DNA of 64,000 nucleotides from Bradyrhizobium oropedii. Its GTDB lineage: Bacteria; Pseudomonadota; Alphaproteobacteria; Rhizobiales; Xanthobacteraceae. Shown here piece by piece: positions 36,857-44,996 of the stretch. Each line of letters starts with the position of its first letter. Positions within the stretch are counted from its first letter, which is position 1. The notes under the pieces were generated by a model. It was not told the DNA's origin, did no database searches, and worked only from the letters and a program-made list of their open reading frames with translations. Where the stretch lies: positions 1 through 64,000 of the forward strand of contig NZ_JACMYO010000009.1 of NCBI RefSeq assembly GCF_020889685.1. Reading direction: 5' to 3'. Both the position numbers and the translations under genes were made by a program.

Positions 36857-38712
36857 GTGGTGGCGACAATAGCCCAGCAGCCGGTTCATGTAGTAGGGAT
36901 TCCAGCTGGCTCCTGGACTTTCGCCGTCCGCGTTTGGCTGGCCACAATCCTGGCGTTGTACGTAAGCTTTTGGCTGCAGCTCGAGGCGCCGTCCACGGCG
37001 GCAGTGACCGTTGCAATTCTTGCGGAGCCGACCCGCGGTCAGGCGCTGGACAAGGCGGTGGTTCGATTGATCGCTACCGTTGTCGGGGTGACAGCCTCAA
37101 TCGCAATAACGGGGCTCTTTTCACAGACGAGAGATCTGATGCTGGCGGCGTCGGCCGTGTGGCTTGGTCTTTGCGTCTTTGCGAGCAAGCTCTTGGACGG
37201 CTATCGGGCCTATGCAGCCGTGCTATCCGGCTACACTGTTGGAGTCATCGCGATACAGCAAATCGATAAGCCCCAAAACGTATTTGACGCCGGCGTGGAG
37301 CGCGGCGCGGCGATCGTGATCGGCATCATATCGATAGCGGTCATAAATGCGTTGATGTCTGCTCCCGACCGCTATCCACGCCTCGTCGCGCAGCTTGCAG
37401 AAATTCATCGTCGCGTGCGTGAGTACGCGAGCGCTAACCTCCATGGCGAGAGAAATACGACGACCTTCCTTGCCTTGCTGCAGGAAATCGTGGCACTCCG
37501 TCCTGAAATTGGAAGCGTCGCTCTCGAGTCGAGCAGCGGCCCTGCCCGGAGCGCCGCCGCCCGGAGCGCCGCTGTCGACCTGATCGCTGAATTGCAAGCG
37601 GCGCGGACCTTGAACATTGCACCTGTTTCGTTCGGTTTCGGTGTCCGCGACCAAACAAGCACCGCGATCGATCGAGCCCCGGCATGGCAAACCAAAGAAT
37701 TTCTGCGGCGGGACGAAAACGTCCGCCAGGATCTGGTAGCCTTGGGGTCAATCAGCTGGCCGTCACGATCGTGCGCGCCCCGCTATACCGCTCCTATCGA
37801 ATTGCCGTCGAAAATGGTTTGCGTGCCGCTCTATGGTTTGCGATCGCGTCGACGTTTTTTGTCTGGGCCGGCTGGTCTGCGGCAAGCGTTTCACTTTATC
37901 TCGTTGCGGCGCTCGCCGGATTGGGAGCCACGACGCCGAATCCGCGCGGCTTCACGGCAGTTGCCCTCATTGGCGCGCCGATCGCGGCCGCCTTAGCCGG
38001 TATACTCGAGTTCATCGTGCTCGATGGCGCTGACGCTTTTCCTGCGCTGGCATTTGCCCTAGCTCCGTTTACGGTCGGCGCAGCCCTTCTGACCACGTCG
38101 CATAATCCTTTGTGGTCGGGAATCGGCCGCGTCAATCTCATTGCCATCCCAACTATCCTGGGCCCGAACAACCCCCAGACCTACAACCCTCAGACCTTCC
38201 TTTTCACGTCTCTATTCGTCGTCGCGGCCGCAGCAGTCTTGCTGGCCGCACAAATGCTCATTCCACCCGTTTCCGGTGACAAAATCAGGAAGCATTTGCT
38301 CGCGGAGGCTCGCGGCGAATTGAGAGAGCCAAACCAAGAGAACAGCGACACTTTGGTCGAGGCGACGTTCCGCGACGCGTCACGCATCGGACAATTCCTT
38401 TCCGCCGGAGGAGCGCGGGACAGTCATGGGCTCGCGGAGCTGCTCTCATCCTTCGATCGATCGGCAATGGTTCGACTTTGCAATGAGAAGCTGATGCAGC
38501 TCGCGGATGGTCCCTTCGCTCCACTGGTCCACCAAGCACGCGCCGCGATGGCCACGAGAGACGCAGCCACGCTCCGCGCCATTACTCGTGCGCTGTGCGA
38601 GAATGCTTCATGCAAGGATTCGATCGATGCAGATGTTGTCGCCTGTCTCGTCCTGACGGGCGACACCATCGACCAGTGGAGTGGCACTCATTTCTCCCGA
38701 AAGGCAATCTGA
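36857..38712 (+). pseudogene. FUSC-family efflux pump (AaeB-like), split by a frameshift
   Basis: The first frame (GTG 36857 after GAGG) covers the N-terminal membrane module (FAVRVWLATILALYVSFWLQLEAPSTAAVTVAILAEPTRGQAL) and cytosolic part up to RRDENVRQDLVALGSISWPS. The second frame resumes IVRAPLYRSYRIAVENGLRA and covers the second membrane module to 38712. A single-base deletion near 37765 (within TCACGATC) would explain the shift. Both halves are otherwise intact, and the two following genes keep tight spacing, so this may be a recent lesion or a sequencing error. Family role: export of aromatic or other weak acids with a DUF1656 protein and an HlyD adaptor. Confidence 0.8.
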
Positions 38713-38915
38713 TGGCACATACCTTTCCAGAGCTGATCATCGGAGGCGTTCTTGTTGCGCCATTTGTAACCTACCTGGCTACAGCTCTTGTTGTCATCGT
38801 CGTCCTTCGACCGGTTCTGCATGTCGTGGGTTTCGCCAAAATGTTCAGCAACGTCCAGCTTGCAGAGATGAGTCTGTATGTGACGATTCTGGGCCTGTTG
38901 ATGCTGCTGTTCTAG
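38712..38915 (+). CDS. DUF1656 small membrane protein (AaeX-like)
   Basis: 67 residues with two membrane helices (PELIIGGVLVAPFVTYLATALVVIVVL and LAEMSLYVTILGLLMLLF). ATG 38712 overlaps the stop codon of the FUSC gene (TGATG). DUF1656 proteins are the usual middle gene between FUSC pump and HlyD adaptor genes. Too short for many gene finders. Confidence 0.85.
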   Translation: MAHTFPELIIGGVLVAPFVTYLATALVVIVVLRPVLHVVGFAKMFSNVQLAEMSLYVTILGLLMLLF

Positions 38916-38926
38916 AGGAGAACACC

Positions 38927-40099
38927 ATGGGCGCGATTGTTCGCGATGAAGCTGTTCAGGGAGACGAGACGCAGGCAGCTGCCGCGCCCTCTTTGCCGAT
39001 TGCGGGCAAGGCATCGAATTCTCAGATCAAAGATTTAGACGACGTCGCGCGAGAGGTATCGGAGGCCGCGTCGAAGACCGCACCATCCCCGGGCAAGTCC
39101 GCGTTGAGGCGCCGAAGCGATATCGCCCAAAGCCTCCGGTTCCTGGCACGCAAGTTGGCCACAATCGGCATCGCGGTTGCTGCAGTGCTGGTCGCCGTCA
39201 TGAGCTGGAACCTGTATAATGCCGCGCCGTGGACGCGCGATGCGAGCGTGCGAGTTCAAGTTGCGAACGTTGCGCCGCAGATTTCCGGGCAGATCAGGGA
39301 GCTACGAGTCGTCGACAATCAATTCGTTCATAAGGGTGATATCTTGTATGTCATCGATCCGTTCGACTTTGAGGTCGCGCTACGTTCAAACAAGGCGACC
39401 CTATTGCAAAAGGTGGCGGATCATGAAGTCAAGAAATTGCAGGCCGAACGGCGACGCGAGCTGACCGACTTGGCGGAGAGCGTCGAGGACAGGCAGATCT
39501 ATGAGGGAGCCGCTATTCAGGCAAAGGCCGTCGCCGACGCAGGCCAAGAGCAAGTTAGGCAGGCGGAGATCAACCTGCAACGCACGGAGGTGCGCAGTCC
39601 GGTGAACGGATTCGTCACCAATCTCCTGCTCCGAGTGGGAAATTACGCGCAACAGGGGACCAGCAACATTTCTGTCATCGACACAGACAGCTATTGGATA
39701 GACGGATACTTCGAGGAAACAAAGCTGGCCCGACTTTGCGTGGGGGATCGTGCCGAAGCAAAGCTGATGGGATATTCCTCACCTATCGTAGGCCACATTT
39801 CAACGGTGACGCGCGGCGTCAGCGTTTCCAATGCGGCGGTGGCTACACAGGGCTTGCCCAACGTCGATCCGGTTTACACCTGGGTGCGTTTGGCACAGCG
39901 AGTGCCAGTTCGCATTGCGATCGACAAGGTGCCTCCTGGAGTGCCGCTGGTGTCCGGCTTGACCGCGACTGTCACGATCAGAAACGGCAACGAGGGCGGC
40001 ACTCTGTTTCAGAAGGCGCGCACCGACCTTGAGGATAGCTTTCTTGCATTGTTCGGTGGAGATTCCGCGCGATCAGGCTGCATTCCCAATCCATCGTGA
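38927..40099 (+). CDS. HlyD-family efflux adaptor (AaeA/EmrA-like)
   Basis: 390 residues from ATG 38927 with AGAGGAG upstream. A cytoplasmic N-terminal tail of ~75 residues precedes one membrane anchor (LATIGIAVAAVLVAVMSWNLY). Then come the lipoyl half-motifs VRVQVANVAPQISGQIRELRVVDNQFVHKGDILYVID and EVRSPVNGFVTNLLLRVGNYAQQG, a helical hairpin and a beta-barrel domain. The 38-codon tail ending SGCIPNPS is unusual. It is the periplasmic adaptor of the efflux set starting at 36857. Confidence 0.9.
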   Translation: MGAIVRDEAVQGDETQAAAAPSLPIAGKASNSQIKDLDDVAREVSEAASKTAPSPGKSALRRRSDIAQSLRFLARKLATIGIAVAAVLVAVMSWNLYNAAPWTRDASVRVQVANVAPQISGQIRELRVVDNQFVHKGDILYVIDPFDFEVALRSNKATLLQKVADHEVKKLQAERRRELTDLAESVEDRQIYEGAAIQAKAVADAGQEQVRQAEINLQRTEVRSPVNGFVTNLLLRVGNYAQQGTSNISVIDTDSYWIDGYFEETKLARLCVGDRAEAKLMGYSSPIVGHISTVTRGVSVSNAAVATQGLPNVDPVYTWVRLAQRVPVRIAIDKVPPGVPLVSGLTATVTIRNGNEGGTLFQKARTDLEDSFLALFGGDSARSGCIPNPS

Positions 40100-40180
40100 G
40101 TCCGTATGCAGGGTGGAGCAATCATTCCGCGCCATCAAATTTAGGCTTTGTGCCAATCCGCATGTCAAAGGAGAGACACT

Positions 40181-40957
40181 ATGATCGACCGACGCATGTT
40201 CTCGACCGCCCTCCTCGCGGGTGCGGCTGCCTCGATGATCTCTACCCGTGGCATAGCCGCAAACTTCACTCCGCCGAAGGCGCGCAACGTCGTGCTGGTG
40301 CATGGGCTGTTCGCCGACGGCTCCTGTTGGACCGAGGTGATTGCGCGGCTGCAGTCCGCAGGGCTGAATGCAACGTCCGTGCAGAACCCGCTGACGACGC
40401 TGTCCGAAGCGGTTGCCTCCGCCGAGCGCGTGCTTGCGCGACAGAACGGGCCGACAGTCCTGGTCGGCCATTCCTTTTCCGGAATGATCGTCACTGAGGC
40501 CGGGATGCATCCGAACGTCTCGGCGCTGGTCTATGTGGCGGCGCGCGCCCCGGATGCCGGCGAGGACTACACTGCCCTTGCCAAGGCCTATCCGACACCA
40601 CCGGCGACGGCCGGTATCCTGTTCGACGGCGATGAAGGACGCCTTTCCGAAGAAGTCTTCCTGCGCGATTTTGCAGGCGACCTGCCGGAAGCGAAGGCGA
40701 AGGTGCTCTATGCCGTACAGGAGCCGTTCCACAAGGCGCTGCTCACCGGCAAGACCATGAACGCAGCCTGGCGGTCGAAGCCAAGCTACTACGCCGTCTC
40801 GACGGAGGACCGCACCATCAATCCGGACCTCGAACGGTTTATGGCCAAACGGATGGGCGCCAAGACGATTGAGGTGAAGGCAAGCCACCTTTCGCTGATT
40901 TCGCACCCAGAGGAAATCGCGCGGCTGATCCTCGAAGCTACGGGACAGCAAGCCTAG
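40181..40957 (+). CDS. Exported alpha/beta hydrolase
   Basis: 258 residues from ATG 40181 (AAGGAGAGACACT). The start MIDRRMFSTALLAGAAASMISTRGIAA is a twin-arginine-like signal. The mature part has VVLVHGLFADGSCW (oxyanion loop), VLVGHSFSGMIVTEAG (nucleophile Ser in GHSFSG), an acid in the region STEDRTINPD and the catalytic His in KASHLSLISHPEE. This is the esterase/haloperoxidase-like group widely seen in rhizobia. Substrate unknown. It appears to be a single transcription unit. Confidence 0.88.
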   Translation: MIDRRMFSTALLAGAAASMISTRGIAANFTPPKARNVVLVHGLFADGSCWTEVIARLQSAGLNATSVQNPLTTLSEAVASAERVLARQNGPTVLVGHSFSGMIVTEAGMHPNVSALVYVAARAPDAGEDYTALAKAYPTPPATAGILFDGDEGRLSEEVFLRDFAGDLPEAKAKVLYAVQEPFHKALLTGKTMNAAWRSKPSYYAVSTEDRTINPDLERFMAKRMGAKTIEVKASHLSLISHPEEIARLILEATGQQA

Positions 40958-41262
40958 AGTTTAGCCGCAACAGCCTTTGTTGTGCCTTTTTGCTGTCGGA
41001 GGAGAAGTTTTGTAGTGGCGGAAAGGGCAGGAGTTGAACCTACTGTAAGGGTTCGCGGCCATTGAGGGTACGAGGCGTCAGCAAATCACCGTGAGTCCAG
41101 GCGCTGCAAGGTTCAACGATTATCCTGAGAAAAGTTGGCCCGGCTCGCAGGGAGTGCGGCCGGTCCTGAGGTCGATGCTGATCTGTCCCGCCAAGGATAT
41201 GTCGATCAGCATCGGATTCGATCCTCGTACCGAGGTCAGCAAGGCGCAACGGCGTTGACGAA
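40958..41262. other. Gene-free junction between hydrolase gene and integrative element
   Basis: Holds the right-hand tRNA-Ser-like remnant (40963-41046). The rest has no convincing frame. Confidence 0.4.
40963..41046 (-). repeat. Degenerate tRNA-Ser-like 3' end, right copy (possible att remnant)
   Basis: The minus strand reads GTAGGTTCAACTCCTGC (a T-arm with a pairable five-base stem), then CCTTTCC, G and CCA, i.e. a tRNA acceptor end. No D-arm or anticodon arm lies upstream. AGCCGCAACAGCCTTTGT and GTAGTGGCGGA match the left copy at 10465-10548 in the same order. Confidence 0.45.
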
Positions 41263-41727
41263 TTAATTTCGTCGGTCACCGGCATGGCTGTGGAGAGTCT
41301 CACCGACGGATCCGGATTCCTCCTGCGGAGCACGGTCACCGCCACGCAGACGGCGACGCAGTTTCACCAGCACGTCGAGCACCTCTGAAATGTCGTATCC
41401 CCGACGCTCCAGGTCGGCCAACGCTGCACGGACGAGACGAATCTCGCCGACATCCGGATTCTGCAGGTTTACCGACGGTGACATCACCAAAGCCGAGACC
41501 ATAGCCATGCCAATGTCTCTGGCCTCCGGTCGACGCTGACGATCGAGCCGGAGACGCCACGCGGCAGTGCGCTGACGAGCTTTGGCTCGGCTGACGGTCG
41601 GGTCCTGACGCTGACGTGATGACGTGAACTGTCGATCCGGACCGTCATCCGGACTCCGGAAGAAATGGGTTCGCGTATCGTCGTCGATCTGCCGGACGGT
41701 TCGGTCGACGGATTCTGATGTTGTCAT
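41263..41727 (-). CDS. Hypothetical protein of the integrative element
   Basis: 154 residues from ATG 41727 with a strong GAGGAGAGC ribosome binding site. Polar, Arg-rich N-terminal half (SRAKARQRTAAWRLRLDRQRRPEARDIGMAMVSALV), then a helical segment LVRAALADLERRGYDISEVLDVLVKLRRRL. The basic helical part could bind DNA. It lies downstream of the large replication-like gene with 277 bp between them. No family recognised. Confidence 0.65.
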   Translation of the reverse strand: MTTSESVDRTVRQIDDDTRTHFFRSPDDGPDRQFTSSRQRQDPTVSRAKARQRTAAWRLRLDRQRRPEARDIGMAMVSALVMSPSVNLQNPDVGEIRLVRAALADLERRGYDISEVLDVLVKLRRRLRGGDRAPQEESGSVGETLHSHAGDRRN

Positions 41728-42004
41728 CTCTGCTCTCCTCGAAGAGCTATTCATGCACCGGAGAACTACTGGAGTCCGGGTCAGCAACGATCAAGATGTT
41801 TCTGTCTGCCGGATGGATGACACCGTGCCGAACGCGGTCTTCGGACACCGCAGGATGACGTGGAGCGATCGTGGTGACCGTGAGCATCACTTGTGCTGAC
41901 GAGACCTCACCACGCGCCACCGGAGATCAGGAAGTGACCACGTCACGCAATCTGGAGTCCGGCAGGACAGTTGAAGAGATAATTGGTTGGCCGGATTCCG
42001 TAGG

Positions 42005-44005
42005 CTACGCCGCCTGGCTGACCTCAGAGCTAGTGCACAGCGTCACCTTCACTGGTCCGGCCGACAGGAATGCGAGCACGTTGCTGCCGACCGGGCGCGT
42101 GGTGACAGTACGCGGTTTGTCAGCCGCAAGCCGTTTTCTAGCTGACCGGAGAGCCTGTAGACGGAAATGATCGACGATGACCGGATCCAGGCAGGCAGAA
42201 CGCCACGATTCCGGCACGTCGGAGATGCTGTTGGCCGTCAAGAGCACTTCCCGGGAAGGGGCACGATCGCAAGGGAGAGAGGTGCACCCCCTTAACAGCG
42301 TCTCAACTGAAAGCGACGCGACAGCGGTCTGATAGCAAGCAAAAAAGTGTTGTTTTACAGTGTTGTAGCAGCGATCAACGAGGGCCGTAATCGATGCAAT
42401 GGTGGGCTCGCGGCCAGCTTTGAGCTCGGAGAGCACGGCGGTAGTGATGATGGACCGCGTCTCGGCGACCCTCACGCCGGCGGCGAACGCCTGTCCCTTG
42501 CTCTTTTTGACATGGATGCTGTCGGTCGCCTCGATGAGGTGAGCGGCCGCGCCACGCTGGCGACCCCTTGTGTCCATCTTGGCCGGGTCGAAGTTGACCG
42601 CAGTGTAACGGGCGCAGCACTCGATCAACTGGTGGACCGTCTTCTTCTGCTGGGCCGTCGTCGGCTTGATGGCGTCGAACACGGTCGGGGTGATGTAGCT
42701 GATGATCTTTCGCATGAAGCGCGGATCGTCGGCGGCTGTACCGCCCTTGAATAGAATCTGCGCTCCGGAATTCGACAGCTTGGCGACCGTGGAGAACCAG
42801 GTGTTGCTGTCAGCCTTGTCGAAACCGGCCTCCTCCAGCTTCTCCGTCAGCATGTGACGGAACATGAGCTCCGGATCGAGCGTGAGGTCCATCGCCTCGA
42901 AATACTCGGACAGCATTGGCATGTGCGTGTCCTGGTAGACGATCGCTGTCGTCAGCGGCGAGATCGGGTCTTTGCCGTGGAACGGGTACGCCAGACCGCC
43001 GGGATCGCACTGGAACACGCGCGTCAGCCCGGCGATGACCTGGCCGAGCATCAGCTTCTGGCGATCGGGTGACGTTGGCCACACCGCGTGGCCCTCTGGC
43101 AGCAGGAAGATCAGCTGCGGATTGATGACCTGCCCCGGGAAGCGGTCATCCGGGATCCAGTGCACCAGATGCGGACCGCACGGCAGATCATTCTCCGCGA
43201 CGATGTAGGCAATCCAGGAGCGCAGCGCCGTCTCGCTTTCGAAGACCCTATCGAGGTCAAGCCGGAACAGGTCGCGACACCTCTCGCAGAAGAAGGCGTA
43301 GGCCTCATCGAGCGCATGAAGCTTGTTGTACCGGAGCACGCAGCCGTCTTTTGTGGGGCCGGTGCGCAGCGTCCAGGACGCGGCGCGGCCGATCGATGCA
43401 GCGACACGCATGAAGAATGGGTGACGCCACGTGCGCAGCCCCTTCTCGACAAAGGGCTTGCGCCAATATTTGCCAGCCACCATGCCGCCTTCGAAGACGA
43501 AGCCGTCGCCGAAGATCCTGTCGTACGCCGATTGGTCGCAGGCATAGAGCTTCCCGAAGTGCTCGGCCTTGTCGGCATCGCGCACCAGCTTGCGCTGCTC
43601 TTCTGTCGCACGCTGCTCTGAAATCGCGTCCAGGGCCTCCATGAGCTCGCGGCGCTTGGTCTCGAAGGTGATGCCGGCAGCCTTCTCGGCCTCCCGCTTT
43701 TCGGCCTTCCGCCGGCGGCGCGCCTCGCGCGCGTATCCGCGGTCGGAACGCACAACAGCATAGCCGTCGGCGAACTCTTCGGTCGACCTGGAGCGACGCG
43801 GCTTCGATCCTGCCCCGCGCGCGCCGGCGCGCTTGCCTTTATCGGTGGCCTTGGACTGCGCATCCGCCTCCGCGGGCTTAACAGCCGAGTTCCATTCCGG
43901 CATCGAAAGCAGGAAATCGCCCACTGGCCCGACAGGCGCGGCGTTGGCGATCGTGGCATTCGATGGCGAGGCGGTCTTCAAAGAGCTTGAATCCTTGGCG
44001 GACAT
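42005..44005 (-). CDS. Large replication/primase-like protein of the element (function uncertain)
   Basis: 666 residues starting MSAKDSSSLKTASP with TTGGAGAA upstream. The first ~130 residues are basic and low in complexity (KPRRSRSTEEFADGY, YAREARRRRKAEKREAEKA). The middle contains CGPHLVHWIPDDRFPGQ followed by INPQLIFLLPEGHAVW, which resembles replicase/primase proteins of small plasmids, and then FQCDPGGLAYPFHGKDPISP. No Walker box, relaxase HUH or clear DxD triad is seen. The inverted-repeat cluster directly upstream (44106-44332) would suit an origin for a replication protein. Alternatives: a relaxation or packaging protein. The name is tentative. Confidence 0.5.
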   Translation of the reverse strand: MSAKDSSSLKTASPSNATIANAAPVGPVGDFLLSMPEWNSAVKPAEADAQSKATDKGKRAGARGAGSKPRRSRSTEEFADGYAVVRSDRGYAREARRRRKAEKREAEKAAGITFETKRRELMEALDAISEQRATEEQRKLVRDADKAEHFGKLYACDQSAYDRIFGDGFVFEGGMVAGKYWRKPFVEKGLRTWRHPFFMRVAASIGRAASWTLRTGPTKDGCVLRYNKLHALDEAYAFFCERCRDLFRLDLDRVFESETALRSWIAYIVAENDLPCGPHLVHWIPDDRFPGQVINPQLIFLLPEGHAVWPTSPDRQKLMLGQVIAGLTRVFQCDPGGLAYPFHGKDPISPLTTAIVYQDTHMPMLSEYFEAMDLTLDPELMFRHMLTEKLEEAGFDKADSNTWFSTVAKLSNSGAQILFKGGTAADDPRFMRKIISYITPTVFDAIKPTTAQQKKTVHQLIECCARYTAVNFDPAKMDTRGRQRGAAAHLIEATDSIHVKKSKGQAFAAGVRVAETRSIITTAVLSELKAGREPTIASITALVDRCYNTVKQHFFACYQTAVASLSVETLLRGCTSLPCDRAPSREVLLTANSISDVPESWRSACLDPVIVDHFRLQALRSARKRLAADKPRTVTTRPVGSNVLAFLSAGPVKVTLCTSSEVSQAA

Positions 44006-44330
44006 TTCTCCAAGGACTCATGGGATCAGCAAAATCAGCAATTTGCCACAGGCATTTTGAGAACTTCGTGTTGTAAAAAAACAACCTCAGAAAAACCCGA
44101 CTTTACCTCAAACTATCACTCACAGTTTGAGGGAAAGTCTGAGTGAATGTCGCCGACGTCCGAGTGAAATACCGAGCGATATTTCGACTCTCGTAATGTC
44201 CTACGACCAAACATTTCGAGAGTCGAAATATTTGAGACGGAAGTCGCATCAGCGATGCGGAATCTTCGAGATCCGTTGTTTGACGTCAACGATTGACGAA
44301 TTGCGAGCCGACGTTACGACATTCGAAATG
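44006..44330. other. Inverted-repeat-rich intergenic region (candidate origin or operator)
   Basis: No gene. CCTCAAACT (44106-44114) pairs with AGTTTGAGG (44124-44132). ATATTTCGACTCTCG (44179-44193) pairs exactly with CGAGAGTCGAAATAT (44217-44231). GACATTCGAAATGTC at 44318-44332 is a near-perfect palindrome and touches the end of the RHH gene. GAGTGAA occurs twice between (near 44141 and 44162). AT content is higher than in neighbouring genes. This is typical of replication origins or multi-site operators. Confidence 0.6.
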
Positions 44331-44729
44331 TCACTGGTCGTCATCCCCCTGGTGCCTGGCAGCGCGGCGACGTATCGCGTCCCAGTGAGATTGCGGACGC
44401 GGCCCACCACCGACCGCGCGCTGCCAAACCTCATCAAATGAAGCTGGCGTACCTAGCTGATCGCCTACTGGCTCGGCCGTCAGCTCGCGCCCCATCGCGT
44501 CGAGTATCGGCGTTCCTGCCGTGAGATTGACGAAGCTCACAAGAGAGCGCTCGACCAACATCGATTTGGTCAGTCCATTCTTTTTTGCCAACTCGACCAG
44601 GTGGCGCATCAAGTCTGGATGAATGCGCAGGACCAAGCGTTCAGTCCGGAGAGTTTCCGGATCTCGCGGCGGCCGGCCTCCACGATTTTTTTCGGTCGTC
44701 GCCTTTTTCGGTTTCGAATCCTTAACCAC
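44331..44729 (-). CDS. Ribbon-helix-helix DNA-binding protein
   Basis: 132 residues starting at GTG 44729. The basic N-terminus with NRGGRPPRDPE is followed by TERLVLRIHPDLMRHLVELAKKNGLTKSMLVERSLVSFVN, a ribbon-helix-helix fold as in MobC, ParG and Arc-like proteins. The C-terminal ~60 residues are variable. It is divergent from the AAA-ATPase gene set across a short region with a perfect palindrome, and lies upstream of the repeat-rich region, so it may act as repressor, partition or relaxosome-accessory protein. Confidence 0.7.
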   Translation of the reverse strand: MVKDSKPKKATTEKNRGGRPPRDPETLRTERLVLRIHPDLMRHLVELAKKNGLTKSMLVERSLVSFVNLTAGTPILDAMGRELTAEPVGDQLGTPASFDEVWQRAVGGGPRPQSHWDAIRRRAARHQGDDDQ

Positions 44730-44757
44730 AGCGCAAGTTAATCCTTGATTTTCGGCA

Positions 44758-44775
44758 TTTTTGTTGCAACAAAAA
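44758..44775. promoter_or_regulatory. Perfect 18-bp palindrome in the divergent promoter
   Basis: TTTTTGTTGCAACAAAAA between the RHH gene (minus) and the small ORF/AAA gene (plus). Such a site is a natural operator for the dimeric RHH protein, controlling both directions. Confidence 0.6.
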
Positions 44776-44783
44776 CACCTATG

Positions 44784-44996
44784 ATGGCAACTTCGTACAG
44801 CAATATATGTACCACTAATCCGAAGGATTCGTTAGCGGCTGCAGAAGGAGAGCCTCCGTTTGAATCCGCGCAAGTTTTGCGCGAGTTGCATGGTCAAGCA
44901 GAGGCAGACTTCGGCTACTGGCTGCAAACGGTGCTGGAGGACCGGGCCGAGTCTGCGCCGCCACCAGCTCCCGCATCGAAGGAGGCCGCGCGATGA
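44784..44996 (+). CDS. Small acidic ORF ahead of the AAA ATPase
   Basis: About 70 residues, MATSYSNICTTNPKDSLAAA to the Ala/Pro-rich tail, with LRELHGQAEADFGYWLQTVLEDR as the only structured-looking part. The stop overlaps the AAA ATPase start (ATGA), which supports real translation and coupling. No family recognised and no obvious Shine-Dalgarno; ATG 44781 is equally possible. Confidence 0.5.
   Translation: MATSYSNICTTNPKDSLAAAEGEPPFESAQVLRELHGQAEADFGYWLQTVLEDRAESAPPPAPASKEAAR

Noticed and set aside
41871..42170. 99-codon plus-strand frame at the 3' end of the replication-like gene
   Set aside because: Overlaps the coding end of a longer, better-supported gene and has no ribosome binding site or motif.
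44006..44330. CRISPR array in the repeat-rich region
   Set aside because: The repeats are inverted pairs of different sequence, not regularly spaced identical direct repeats.
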